From positions 1 through 64,000 of the forward strand of contig JAGQYS010000005.1 in the NCBI GenBank assembly GCA_020435965.1: a stretch of DNA of 64,000 nucleotides. Reading direction: 5' to 3'. Shown in pieces: positions 1 to 8,711 of the stretch. The position numbers and the translations under genes were made by a program. The DNA comes from Flavobacteriaceae bacterium (lineage in GTDB: Bacteria; Bacteroidota; Bacteroidia; Flavobacteriales; Flavobacteriaceae). The notes beneath the pieces are model-generated. The model saw only the letters and a list, made by a program, of their open reading frames with translations, did no database searches and was not told the DNA's origin. The first letter of the stretch is position 1. Each line of letters starts with the position of its first letter.

Positions 1-111
1 GAAAATAAAACCTATGGTGTTTGTCGTGTAACTGGTAAACTAATCAATAAAAAGCGTTTAGAGCTAGTGCCTCATGCAACATTGAGCATTGAAGCTAAAA
101 ACATGCAATAG
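1..111 (+). CDS. TraR/DksA C4-type zinc finger protein, C-terminal end
   Basis: Only the last 36 codons are inside the window, open from base 1 and ending in TAG. The visible residues include YGVCRVTGKLI and a tail with LVPHATLSIEAKN, which match the second half of the DksA/TraR zinc finger and its C-terminal helix in Bacteroidota proteins. DksA-like proteins bind RNA polymerase through its secondary channel and modulate transcription. A gene of this kind commonly sits just before lspA in flavobacteria, which fits here. The first half of the zinc site lies outside the window, so the family call rests on a short stretch. A strong terminator follows directly. Confidence 0.75.
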   Translation, partial: ENKTYGVCRVTGKLINKKRLELVPHATLSIEAKNMQ

Positions 112-135
112 TAAAATACTGTAAAGATAGTTTGT

Positions 136-170
136 AAAAAACGTCTCATAAATTGAGACGTTTTTTAATT
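136..170 (+). terminator. Rho-independent terminator after the DksA-like gene
   Basis: A perfect inverted repeat (AAAAAACGTCTCA, loop of about five bases, TGAGACGTTTTTT) ends in a T-run. It closes the DksA-like gene. Its T-run merges into the putative lspA promoter. Confidence 0.85.
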
Positions 171-173
171 TTG
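166..173 (+). promoter_or_regulatory. Bacteroidota -7 element (TAnnTTTG) for lspA
   Basis: TAATTTTG matches the TAnnTTTG consensus and lies 17 bases before the lspA ATG. No good -33 TTG is present at the usual spacing, and the site overlaps the terminator's T-run, so it could be chance. Confidence 0.4.
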
Positions 174-190
174 ACAACAAAGCAACCTTG

Positions 191-856
191 ATGAATATAA
201 AAAAGGCATCCATACTTATCATTTCAATTCTTCTTATTGATCAGATTTCAAAGATTTACATTAAAACGCATTTTGAACTTCAAGAAGAAATTAAAGTGTT
301 CAATTGGTTCAGAATTCTTTTTGTTGAAAATAACGGGATGGCTTGGGGAGCAAAACTTAGTGATTTCACCTCTGTAATTTCAGATAGAACAGCTAAAGTT
401 ATTCTTACCAGTTTTAGACTTGTTGCTATTGTTGGTATTGGCTATTGGTTGTGGTTATCAATTAAAAATAAAGGTTCTAGAGTTTTAATTATTGCGGTCT
501 CTCTCATATTTGCAGGTGCCTTTGGAAATATTATTGACTCCGTTTTTTATGGCGTTTTGTTCAATGATAGTTACGGACAAGTTGCATCATTTTTGCCAAG
601 TGAAGGAGGTTATGATACTTTTTTACATGGAAAAGTAGTAGATATGCTTCATTTCCCCATCTGGAAAGGCTATTTACCAGAATGGATACCTTGGTATGGA
701 GGCAAATACTTTACGTTTTTTGAACCTGTTTTTAATATTGCTGATATGGCAATTAGCACAGGTGTTGGAATGCTGATTCTATTTAATAAAAGAGCGTTTC
801 CTAAGGAACATAAAATTACAGAAACAGTATCTTCCTTGAATCAAGAAAGTATATAA
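191..856 (+). CDS. lspA: Lipoprotein signal peptidase (signal peptidase II)
   Basis: An inner-membrane aspartic protease that cleaves the signal peptide of diacylglyceryl-modified prolipoproteins. The 221-residue product starts with a membrane segment (ILIISILLIDQISK), carries VENNGMAWG (conserved Asn/Gly region), and has the two catalytic aspartates in GNIID (about D116) and FNIADMA (about D185). The aspartates are nearly 70 residues apart, so the loop between them is longer than in proteobacterial enzymes, where they are much closer. A TTG lies one codon upstream (188), but the ATG at 191 is the more natural start. The window encodes many lipoproteins that would be substrates. Confidence 0.93.
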   Translation: MNIKKASILIISILLIDQISKIYIKTHFELQEEIKVFNWFRILFVENNGMAWGAKLSDFTSVISDRTAKVILTSFRLVAIVGIGYWLWLSIKNKGSRVLIIAVSLIFAGAFGNIIDSVFYGVLFNDSYGQVASFLPSEGGYDTFLHGKVVDMLHFPIWKGYLPEWIPWYGGKYFTFFEPVFNIADMAISTGVGMLILFNKRAFPKEHKITETVSSLNQESI

Positions 857-884
857 CTTTCAGATTCATATCCAAACCATAATT

Positions 885-1853
885 TTACTCGGTAAGCTTT
901 GTAGAAATATGAAAAATAGCATCACCTTGATACACCAAAGGCGACTCATTTATGTTAAAGATATAACCACTATTTGGAGCTTTTACAAAATGATTGAAGC
1001 TTCCATAAGGATCTGTAATATGGCCTATAACATCACCTTCATTTACAAAAGAATTGATTTTAATAGAAGCTTTAAACATTCCTGAATATTTTGCTCTAAG
1101 CCATTTACTATCTGAAATATATATAGTAGCTTTTTTAGGTCTTGAAACTTTAAAATTAGTTTTCAGCATACCAAGATGATGTAAAACACGTTTAGCACCA
1201 TTAACTCCAGTATTTGTGATGGTAGCATCAATATTAAATGACTTTCCACCTTCAAAAAGAAGCATCGGAATACCTAACTTATAGCTTGTATTTCTAAACG
1301 ATTTATTCAGATTCTTTGAGTAGTAAACAAAAGGAGCGCCAAAGACCTCAGCTAATTCGTTTAAAATGGGCTCTTTTTTCTTAATTCTAATTTGTGCTGA
1401 ATTAAATCGGTCTGCTCCTCCAGTATGAAAGTCCATAATTAAATCTGCATGAGGAACGATTTCAGTGATTAGTTTATGAGCCACTCTACTTGCTAACGAA
1501 CCTCCTTTTGTTCCAGGAAACACACGATTTAGGTCACGACCATCAGGAAATTCCCTATCCATATGAATGAAACCAAAAACATTAATTACTGGAATGCAAA
1601 TAATAGTTCCTTTTTTAGGTTTGTTGATGCCTTTAGCAATAATTTGTCGCACAATTTCCACACCATTTATTTCGTCACCATGTATTCCAGCTGTGACTAG
1701 AACAGTTGGGCCAGGTTTTTTTGAGCGTTCAATTATTACAGGAACATCAATGGTGTTTTGAGTGTGTAATTTAGCCACGTTAAAGCTAACAGTTGCGCTT
1801 TTGCCAAGAGCAACTTTTTCACCTAATATCTCTAAAACATCTTTTTCGCTCAT
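885..1853 (-). CDS. Succinylglutamate desuccinylase/aspartoacylase (AstE-like) family protein
   Basis: A 322-residue zinc-dependent deacylase-type hydrolase related to M14 carboxypeptidases. The zinc site is visible as GIHGDE (H58, E61) followed by MDFHTGG with a third ligand histidine near residue 144. The C-terminal part has a barrel-sandwich-like stretch (SFVNEGDVIGHITDPYG). It is the third gene of a minus-strand operon, 31 bases after rimK, behind a retropepsin-like protease gene. That context suggests it acts on a glutamyl or acylated amino group linked to RimK activity rather than in arginine catabolism; this is inference. Substrate unknown. Confidence 0.8.
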   Translation of the reverse strand: MSEKDVLEILGEKVALGKSATVSFNVAKLHTQNTIDVPVIIERSKKPGPTVLVTAGIHGDEINGVEIVRQIIAKGINKPKKGTIICIPVINVFGFIHMDREFPDGRDLNRVFPGTKGGSLASRVAHKLITEIVPHADLIMDFHTGGADRFNSAQIRIKKKEPILNELAEVFGAPFVYYSKNLNKSFRNTSYKLGIPMLLFEGGKSFNIDATITNTGVNGAKRVLHHLGMLKTNFKVSRPKKATIYISDSKWLRAKYSGMFKASIKINSFVNEGDVIGHITDPYGSFNHFVKAPNSGYIFNINESPLVYQGDAIFHISTKLTE

Positions 1854-1884
1854 ATTTATTTTCCGTGAAAACGGAAATCATTAA

Positions 1885-2760
1885 TTAGTTTCTATTTCTC
1901 TCAATATAAGTTATTATAGCTCTTGCAATATTTTTATGTGTTGCGGCTTCAATACCTTCCAATCCAGGAGTTGAGTTAACTTCTAATAACAATGGTCCAC
2001 GAGCAGATTGTAGCATATCGACGCCACAAACAGGGAGTTTTAATGCACGAGAAGCATTCATAGCAAGCTTTAATTCTTCAGTATTTAGTTTAATAATATT
2101 GGCAGAACCACCACGATGCAAATTAGAACGAAACTCCCCTTCCTTGCCTTGACGTTTCATAGCACCAACCACTTGTCCATCAACAATTAAGGCTCTAATA
2201 TCTGCTCCTTTGGCTTCTTTAATAAATTCCTGAACTATCACTCGAGCTTCCAAACCATTAAAAGCTTCCAGAACGGATTCTGCTGCATTTTTTGTTTCAG
2301 CTAAAACAACTCCTAAACCTTGAGTTCCTTCTAGTAATTTGATAATTACTGGAACACCACCAACGTGTTCTATCACCTCTTCAACATCGCGTGAATAATT
2401 CGTGAAAACCGTTTTTGGCATCCCAATTCCAGCTTTACTGAGTCGTTGTAAACTTCTAAGTTTATCTCTTGAACGCTGTATCGCATCAGAGGTACAAATG
2501 GTAAACACATTCATCATTTCAAATTGTCGCACAACAGCACAACCATAAAAGGTGACCGAAGCTCCAATTCGCGGAATGATCGCATCAACATAATCAAGAT
2601 ATCTATCCTTGTAATAAATGGTTGGTTTCTCCTTTTCAATGATAATGTCACATTTTAAAGGGTCAATCACTTCAACCTTATGACCTCTAAGTTCACCTTC
2701 TTCTATAAGTCGACGCGTAGAATATAAATTTGGATTTCTTGATAATATTACAATGTTCAT
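1885..2760 (-). CDS. rimK: RimK-type ATP-grasp ligase (ribosomal protein S6 glutamate ligase)
   Basis: A 291-residue ATP-grasp enzyme. RimK proteins add glutamates to the C-terminus of ribosomal protein S6. Visible features are the N-terminal pre-grasp domain, the ATP-binding run [18 protein letters not shown], the GGSANI loop, and the metal-binding end [17 protein letters not shown]. Length is close to E. coli RimK (300). The start codon overlaps the stop of the upstream protease gene by 4 nt (ATGA), so the two are translationally coupled. Other ATP-grasp peptide ligases are possible, but motif order and the retropepsin neighbour favour RimK. Confidence 0.88.
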   Translation of the reverse strand: MNIVILSRNPNLYSTRRLIEEGELRGHKVEVIDPLKCDIIIEKEKPTIYYKDRYLDYVDAIIPRIGASVTFYGCAVVRQFEMMNVFTICTSDAIQRSRDKLRSLQRLSKAGIGMPKTVFTNYSRDVEEVIEHVGGVPVIIKLLEGTQGLGVVLAETKNAAESVLEAFNGLEARVIVQEFIKEAKGADIRALIVDGQVVGAMKRQGKEGEFRSNLHRGGSANIIKLNTEELKLAMNASRALKLPVCGVDMLQSARGPLLLEVNSTPGLEGIEAATHKNIARAIITYIERNRN

Positions 2761-3182
2761 AATGCTTTGTTGTTAAACGATTGGTTTTCCAAATCAACAT
2801 CAACCAAAAACTTTTTACTTAAAAATTGTCTGCCAATTAACACAGGAAATTTCATATCGTCTCTAGTGCTTAAAGTTAAGTTAATCTTGTACTTCTTTCC
2901 AAAGAATATCACTTCAGACTTAATTTTGTACCTATTTTCTTTATAGCCATTACTGCTTTTTACATCAGTATAAGTATAATTTTTAAAAACAATATCTCTG
3001 CTGCTAAAGTTAGGATGTCCTTTGCTTTCAAAAGTACATCTTAAGGTGTTGTTTTCTTCAACAATTTCTGAACAATGTATTGCAGATGTATAAGCTCCTG
3101 TATCAATTTTTACAGCAACATCAAATAATCCAAGTTCAGGAAAGTCAACTTTATCGACTCTACCAACAATTTTCTTTGTCAT
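2757..3182 (-). CDS. Retropepsin-like ATP-dependent zinc protease family protein (RimB-like)
   Basis: A 141-residue soluble protein with the aspartic-protease-like signature [12 protein letters not shown] (D27-T28-G29) near the N-terminus and [13 protein letters not shown] near the C-terminus. These are hallmarks of the Zn_protease/RimB family (old name: ATP-dependent zinc protease). In Pseudomonas the RimB member works with RimK to control glutamylation of ribosomal protein S6. Here it is the first gene of the operon and overlaps rimK by 4 nt, which supports a shared role. Direct zinc dependence is doubtful for this family, since the motif is that of a retropepsin. Confidence 0.82.
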   Translation of the reverse strand: MTKKIVGRVDKVDFPELGLFDVAVKIDTGAYTSAIHCSEIVEENNTLRCTFESKGHPNFSSRDIVFKNYTYTDVKSSNGYKENRYKIKSEVIFFGKKYKINLTLSTRDDMKFPVLIGRQFLSKKFLVDVDLENQSFNNKAL

Positions 3183-3255
3183 ATAAGGTTTAAAATAAGT
3201 GGCGCAAGATACAGATAAAGATATTGCAAATGTTATCTTTTTTAGTTTGAATTAT

Positions 3256-3263
3256 TACCTTTG
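3256..3263 (+). promoter_or_regulatory. -7 element (TAnnTTTG) four bases before the uvrC ATG
   Basis: TACCTTTG matches the consensus exactly. Only AGTA separates it from the ATG at 3268, so transcription would begin at or next to the start codon, giving a leaderless or nearly leaderless mRNA. Confidence 0.55.
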
Positions 3264-3267
3264 AGTA

Positions 3268-5064
3268 ATGGCTAAATCTCCTTTAGAAATACAACTACAA
3301 ACCTTACCAAACTCGCCTGGAGTGTATCAGTATTTTGATGCAAATGGTACTATAATTTACGTTGGAAAAGCCAAAAATTTAAAAAAAAGAGTCAGTTCCT
3401 ATTTTACTAAAACGCACGAGAATGGTAAAACGCGTATTCTTGTAAAAAAAATAGCCAACATTAAACACATCGTAGTTGAAACTGAAACAGACGCTCTTTT
3501 ATTGGAGAATAATCTTATTAAAAAACACAAGCCACGATATAATGTATTGTTGAAAGATGATAAATCTTATCCTTGGATTTGCATAAAAAATGAACGTTTC
3601 CCAAGAGTTTTTCAAACAAGACGACTTATAAAAGATGGAAGCGAATATTTTGGGCCTTATACAAGTGTAAAAACCGTTTATACATTGCTAGATTTAATAA
3701 GAGGCTTGTATCAATTACGAACCTGTAATTACGATTTGTCGCAAGAAAAAATTGATGCTGGTAAGTATAAAGTTTGCTTAGAATATCACTTAGGAAATTG
3801 CAAAGGTGCTTGTGAAGGTTATGAAACAGTTCAAGAATACGAAGAAAACATAAAAGCCATTCGTGAAATTTTAAAAGGAAATTTTAAAAACTCCTTAAAA
3901 CGCTTTAAAAAACAAATGCACAATCTTGCAAAAGACATGCATTTTGAAGAAGCTCAAAAAGTAAAGGAAAAAATAGATGTTTTAGAAAACTATCAAGCCA
4001 AATCAACCATTGTAAATCCAAAAATCAACAACGTTGATGTATTCTCCATTATAAGTGATGAAAGTTATGCTTACGTAAATTTTTTGCAAATTTCCTTGGG
4101 CTCCATCGTACGTTCACATACGCTTGAAATAAAAAAGAAACTCGATGAAACGGATAAGGAACTTTTAGAAATCGCCATTGTTGAAATCAGACAACGATTC
4201 AATTCGCAATCTAAAGAAATTTACGTACCTTTTAAAGTTGATGTTGGAGATGATGTGAAAGTGACCATTCCGAAATTAGGCGACAAAAAACACATTTTGG
4301 ATTTATCAATCAGAAACGCTAAGTACTACAGATTAGAGCAGTTAAAACAAGTAAAAATTGTAGATCCAGACAGACATGCCAATCGTATTATGGCGCAAAT
4401 GAAAGCCGATTTACGACTCAAAGAAGAACCACGACATATAGAGTGTTTTGATAATAGCAATATACAAGGCACAAACCCAGTAGCTGCTTGTGTTGTATTT
4501 AAAAACGGAAAGCCAAGTAAAAAAGATTACAGACATTTTAATATTAAAACCGTTGAAGGACCAGACGATTTTGCATCAATGGAAGAAGTGGTTTACAGAC
4601 GCTATAAACGTATGCTAGACGAAAAGCAATCGTTACCACAACTTATTATTATTGATGGTGGGAAAGGGCAATTATCATCAGCTCTTAAAAGTTTAGATGC
4701 ATTGAACCTAAGAGGGAAAATTGCCATTATCGGAATTGCAAAACGTTTGGAAGAATTATTTTATCCAAATGATCCAATTCCATTATATTTAGATAAAAAA
4801 AGCGAAACTCTTAAAATCATACAGCAATTGCGTAATGAAGCTCACAGATTTGGGATTGAGCACCATAGAAATAAACGAAGCAAAAGCGCGTTAAATACTG
4901 AGCTTGAAACCATTCCTGGAGTTGGAGAAAAAACCATAGTAGAGCTGTTAAAGCATTTTAAATCAGTTAAACGGATATCTTATGCTAAGTTAGATGAATT
5001 AGAATACGTGATTGGTGTTTCCAGAGCTAAAAGGATTTATAATTATTATCATCATAACAAATAA
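3268..5064 (+). CDS. uvrC: UvrABC system protein C (excinuclease subunit)
   Basis: The nuclease subunit of nucleotide excision repair, making the 3' and 5' incisions around lesions loaded by UvrA/UvrB. The 598 residues show the full layout: N-terminal GIY-YIG domain (SPGVYQYF...IIYVGKAKNLKKRV, about 13-45), a Cys-containing linker (CLEYHLGNCKGAC), the UVR motif for UvrB (MHFEEAQKVKEKIDVLE, about 220-240), the RNase H-like C-nuclease (ECFDNSNIQG, later IIIDGGKGQL), and terminal helix-hairpin-helix repeats (IPGVGEKTIVELLKHF). Length is normal. A possible promoter sits four bases ahead of the ATG. The patatin gene follows at once. Confidence 0.97.
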   Translation: MAKSPLEIQLQTLPNSPGVYQYFDANGTIIYVGKAKNLKKRVSSYFTKTHENGKTRILVKKIANIKHIVVETETDALLLENNLIKKHKPRYNVLLKDDKSYPWICIKNERFPRVFQTRRLIKDGSEYFGPYTSVKTVYTLLDLIRGLYQLRTCNYDLSQEKIDAGKYKVCLEYHLGNCKGACEGYETVQEYEENIKAIREILKGNFKNSLKRFKKQMHNLAKDMHFEEAQKVKEKIDVLENYQAKSTIVNPKINNVDVFSIISDESYAYVNFLQISLGSIVRSHTLEIKKKLDETDKELLEIAIVEIRQRFNSQSKEIYVPFKVDVGDDVKVTIPKLGDKKHILDLSIRNAKYYRLEQLKQVKIVDPDRHANRIMAQMKADLRLKEEPRHIECFDNSNIQGTNPVAACVVFKNGKPSKKDYRHFNIKTVEGPDDFASMEEVVYRRYKRMLDEKQSLPQLIIIDGGKGQLSSALKSLDALNLRGKIAIIGIAKRLEELFYPNDPIPLYLDKKSETLKIIQQLRNEAHRFGIEHHRNKRSKSALNTELETIPGVGEKTIVELLKHFKSVKRISYAKLDELEYVIGVSRAKRIYNYYHHNK

Positions 5065-5065
5065 C

Positions 5066-7309
5066 TTGAAAAAAACCACATTCATATTAATTCTCATTTT
5101 ACTAGTTTCGCTTTCAACCAAAGGGCAAAATGACTCTTTACATATACAAAATCCAAAAGTTGGTTTAGTGTTAAGTGGTGGTGGCGCAAAAGGCTTGGCG
5201 CATATTGGTGCACTAAAAACCATTGACAGCCTTGGTGTAAAAATAGACTATGTTGCAGGCACAAGTATGGGAGCCATTATTGGTGGTCTTTACGCCTCAG
5301 GTTATTCAGGTAAACAAATAGATTCTATTTTTAAAACGGTCGATTTTGACGAACTTATAAACGACAATTTACCTCGTAATGCCAAAACATTTTACGAACG
5401 TGATAATTCTGAAAAGTATGCCATAACCTTGCCTTTCAATAATTTTAAAGTTCAGATACCTTCTGCAATTTCAAGAGGACAGAATGTGTTTAATTTGTTT
5501 TCAAAACTCTTGTTGCACATAAGTGATATTGAAAATTTTGAAAATCTTCCAATACCATTTTTCTGTATAGCAACAAATATTGAAACTGGTGAACCTGTTG
5601 TTTTAAACAGTGGCAGTTTACCTCAAGCCATAGCGGCTAGTGGTGCTTTACCTTCGTTGTTTCAGCCTGTAATTATCAATAACCAAATATTAATTGATGG
5701 AGGTGTGGTTAACAATTACCCAATTGATGAGCTTAAAGCAAAAGGCATGGATATTATTATTGGAGTCGATGTCCAAGATGGTTTGGCAGAGCGTGCAGAG
5801 TTGAATTCTGCACCAAACATTTTACTTCAAATAAGTAACTTCAGGACAATTAACGCGATGAAAGACAAAGCAAAAAAAACAGACATTTATATAAAGCCAG
5901 ATATTAAAAGCTTTAATGTTGTGTCTTTTCAATTTGGAAAACAAATTATTGAAAAGGGTCGCATTGCAGCCATTGAAAAGCAAGACGAATTAAAAGCTAT
6001 TGTTCAAAATCAGCATCATGCACCAATAAAAAAAATAAAAATCGTAGCTGCAGACAGCCTGCGAATTAAGAAAATTGACACTAAAGGAAACGATAAGTAT
6101 ACAAGATCCTACATCTTAGGAAAACTTAAACTTAAGCCAAACGAAACGGTTAGTTATGATCAGTTTAGCAAAGGCATAAACAACATTGTGGCAACTCAAA
6201 ACTTTGATAGTTTTTTGTATGATTTTGAACCCAATGACGATGGTTATGATTTAATAGTCTATTTAAAAGAGAGTACAAATAAAACCTTTTTAAAGTTTGG
6301 AGTGCATTATGACGATCTTTACAAAAGTGCAGCTTTAGTAAATATAACTCAAAAACAACTATTGTTTAAAAATGACTTAGCTTCTTTTGATATGATTTTA
6401 GGCGATAACGTTCGATATAATTTTGAATATTACATAGACAAAGGGTTTTATTGGAGCATAGGTTTAAGGTCTAGATACAATACATTTCATAAAAGTGTAA
6501 ATGCATCATTATTTTTAGATGAAGGCGAATTAGGCATTGTAGGATTAAAAAAAGCTGACATAAGGCTTACCGACCAAACCAATCAATTTTTTGTGCAAAC
6601 ACTTTTTAGAAAAGATTTTTCTTTAAAACTGGGAGCAGAACATAAACGGTTAAAAATTACTTCTGAAACATTTGTAGACGAATCAGAGGGAGAAACCGAA
6701 AAAACCACCTTCGAAAAAAGTGATTTTTTTAGCGTATTTGGAAATTTAAAATTTGACACTTACAACAATAAATACTTTCCAGATAATGGATTTTTATTTG
6801 ATGGTAATTTTCAATTGTATTTATCTTCCTCAGATTTTAACAACGATTTCTCTCAATTTTCGTTTGCAAAAGCTAATGTTGGCTATGCCATGAGTTTTTC
6901 AGACAAACTATCATTGCTCATTGGCTCAGAAGGTGGCTTTAAAGTAGGTGACGATTCTAACAACTCGCTTAGTTTCGCACTTGGTGGTTATGGGCAAAAT
7001 TTAATAAACAACTTCATTTCTTTTTATGGGTATGATTATATCTCAATAATTGGCGATAGTTTTGTAAAAGGCACTATTAATATAGATTACGAAATAGCAA
7101 GTAAACACCATATTGGCCTTGCAGCTAATTATGCCAATGTTGGGAACGATCTTTTTACAAATGGCGAATGGATTACTGCTCCAGATTATAGTGGTTATGC
7201 CATTGGTTATGGATTAGAAACATTTTTAGGTCCAGTTGAAATAAAATACACGTGGTCGCCAGAAGTAAAGCAAGATGCATGGTTTTTTAATGTTGGGTTT
7301 TGGTTTTGA
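5066..7309 (+). CDS. Patatin-like phospholipase with POTRA and outer-membrane barrel (PlpD/type Vd-like)
   Basis: A probable outer-membrane protein of 747 residues. After a signal peptide (KKTTFILILILLVSLS) comes a patatin hydrolase domain: oxyanion loop SGGGAKGLAHIG, nucleophile elbow GTSMG, and catalytic Asp in DGGVVNNYP. A POTRA-like region (about 330-400) and a C-terminal beta-barrel rich in alternating aromatic residues follow, ending in FNVGFWF with a terminal Phe. This is the layout of PlpD-type Vd autotransporters. The start is a TTG one base after the uvrC stop: translation from there gives a clean signal peptide, while the in-frame ATG at 5012 lies inside uvrC and would bury it. Confidence 0.87.
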   Translation: MKKTTFILILILLVSLSTKGQNDSLHIQNPKVGLVLSGGGAKGLAHIGALKTIDSLGVKIDYVAGTSMGAIIGGLYASGYSGKQIDSIFKTVDFDELINDNLPRNAKTFYERDNSEKYAITLPFNNFKVQIPSAISRGQNVFNLFSKLLLHISDIENFENLPIPFFCIATNIETGEPVVLNSGSLPQAIAASGALPSLFQPVIINNQILIDGGVVNNYPIDELKAKGMDIIIGVDVQDGLAERAELNSAPNILLQISNFRTINAMKDKAKKTDIYIKPDIKSFNVVSFQFGKQIIEKGRIAAIEKQDELKAIVQNQHHAPIKKIKIVAADSLRIKKIDTKGNDKYTRSYILGKLKLKPNETVSYDQFSKGINNIVATQNFDSFLYDFEPNDDGYDLIVYLKESTNKTFLKFGVHYDDLYKSAALVNITQKQLLFKNDLASFDMILGDNVRYNFEYYIDKGFYWSIGLRSRYNTFHKSVNASLFLDEGELGIVGLKKADIRLTDQTNQFFVQTLFRKDFSLKLGAEHKRLKITSETFVDESEGETEKTTFEKSDFFSVFGNLKFDTYNNKYFPDNGFLFDGNFQLYLSSSDFNNDFSQFSFAKANVGYAMSFSDKLSLLIGSEGGFKVGDDSNNSLSFALGGYGQNLINNFISFYGYDYISIIGDSFVKGTINIDYEIASKHHIGLAANYANVGNDLFTNGEWITAPDYSGYAIGYGLETFLGPVEIKYTWSPEVKQDAWFFNVGFWF

Positions 7310-7362
7310 TTTTGAAATTTAAGTTTGTTTAGCCATCACATTTTTACGTAATTTGTAAAACT

Positions 7363-7428
7363 ATGCATCACTTTTGGAACGATTTATTATCTCACCTTCA
7401 ATTTCTTATTAAAAGAAAACCTGAGTAA
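7363..7428 (+). CDS. Candidate 21-residue small ORF
   Basis: An ATG-started frame of 21 codons ends in TAA and encodes a peptide beginning MHHFWNDLLSHLQF and ending KRKPE. It sits alone in the gap before hmgA, with no strong promoter or ribosome-binding site. The composition (Trp, His, mixed amphipathic) is not low-complexity, which is the only reason to list it. It could be a leader peptide, a gene remnant or chance. Confidence 0.2.
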   Translation: MHHFWNDLLSHLQFLIKRKPE

Positions 7429-7440
7429 GTACGCATTTTT

Positions 7441-7468
7441 GTCATTCCTGCCTGCGCAAGAATCTCTA
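7441..7468 (+). repeat. Short palindromic repeat, copy 1
   Basis: GTCATTCCTGCCTGCGCAAG followed by AATCTC. It is a degenerate, inverted relative of the element at 35001-35026, with shared ends CATTCC and GAATCTC and a hairpin-forming centre. Elements of this type occur between genes in many flavobacteria. It lies before hmgA. Confidence 0.5.
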
Positions 7469-7556
7469 TAATTTAATTATCTTTATATAAATTTCAAGAA
7501 GTTTAAATTGTTACACCAACTTTAAACTTTAAAATCAGAACATTAAACTCATACAA

Positions 7557-8711
7557 ATGCCTTTTTATCATAAATTAGGAAACATACCTCCTAAAAGACA
7601 TACACAGTTTAGAAAACCAGATGGAAGCCTTTATGCCGAACAACTCTTTGGCACCATTGGCTTTGACGGAATGTCAACAAACTCATACCATGAGCATAGA
7701 CCAACACAAGTCAAAGAAATAAAAAAACAATATAGCGTTGCGCCCAAAATTGCAAAGTCAAACCACATACAATCCTATCGTTTTAGAGGGTTTCAGGTAC
7801 AGCCTGAAAACGATTATTTAGAAAGCAGAAAAGCTGTTTTAACCAATAGTGATTGTACCATTATTTTAGCAGCACCAAAAGAATCAACAAAAGACTATTT
7901 TTATAAAAACACAGATGCAGACGAGCTTATTTTTATACACAATGGAACAGGAAAGCTCAGAACCATGTTGGGAAATCTCGATTTTAAATATGGAGATTAT
8001 TTGCTAATACCAAGAGGAATTATTTACAAACTAGATTTTGATACTGAAGTTAATCGCTTATTCATAGTAGAATCTCACAGGCCAATTTACACACCAAAAC
8101 GCTACAGAAATTGGTTTGGTCAGTTACTAGAACACTCACCTTTCTGTGAACGCGATATTCGTCAACCTCAAGAGCTTGAAACCTATAATGAAACTGGAGA
8201 GTTTTTAATAAAAGTAAAAAAACAAAACGATATTTTTGAAATGATATATGCAACACATCCTTTTGATGTCGTTGGCTACGATGGTTTTAATTACCCTTAC
8301 GCTTTTTCAATACACGATTTTGAGCCTATAACTGGTCGTATTCATCAACCACCTCCAGTACATCAAACTTTTGAAACAGATGCTTTTGTAGTTTGCAGTT
8401 TTGTGCCTCGATTGTACGATTATCATCCTGAAGCTATTCCTGCACCTTACAATCATAGTAATATTGATAGCGACGAGGTTCTGTATTATGTTGATGGCGA
8501 TTTTATGAGCAGAAATGATATCGATGCTGGACATATCTCTTTACATCCAGCTGGAATACCTCATGGACCTCATCCAGGAGCCACTGAGCGTAGTATTGGT
8601 AAGGTAAAAACAGATGAGTTGGCAGTCATGGTAGATACCTTTAAACCGTTAATGGTTACAGAAGAAGCCATGAAAATTGCAGATGAAGATTATTATAAAT
8701 CATGGTTATAA
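7557..8711 (+). CDS. hmgA: Homogentisate 1,2-dioxygenase
   Basis: A non-haem iron(II) ring-cleavage dioxygenase that converts homogentisate to maleylacetoacetate in tyrosine/phenylalanine breakdown. The 384-residue cupin-fold protein has the N-terminal YHKLGNIPPKRHTQF typical of the family and the iron ligands in HSNIDSDEVLYY (His and Glu) and GIPHGPHPGATE (His). It is shorter than the human and Pseudomonas enzymes (about 430-445), as is common in Bacteroidota. The next gene encodes HppD, which makes its substrate, so the pair forms two consecutive steps. Confidence 0.94.
   Translation: MPFYHKLGNIPPKRHTQFRKPDGSLYAEQLFGTIGFDGMSTNSYHEHRPTQVKEIKKQYSVAPKIAKSNHIQSYRFRGFQVQPENDYLESRKAVLTNSDCTIILAAPKESTKDYFYKNTDADELIFIHNGTGKLRTMLGNLDFKYGDYLLIPRGIIYKLDFDTEVNRLFIVESHRPIYTPKRYRNWFGQLLEHSPFCERDIRQPQELETYNETGEFLIKVKKQNDIFEMIYATHPFDVVGYDGFNYPYAFSIHDFEPITGRIHQPPPVHQTFETDAFVVCSFVPRLYDYHPEAIPAPYNHSNIDSDEVLYYVDGDFMSRNDIDAGHISLHPAGIPHGPHPGATERSIGKVKTDELAVMVDTFKPLMVTEEAMKIADEDYYKSWL

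Noticed and set aside
1567..1761. A + strand ORF opposite the AstE-like gene
   Set aside because: It is antisense to a clear conserved gene, has no protein-like features, and no promoter.
5012..5065. ATG at 5012 as the start of the patatin-like gene
   Set aside because: It lies inside uvrC and would place 18 isoleucine-rich residues before an already complete signal peptide. The TTG at 5066 fits better.
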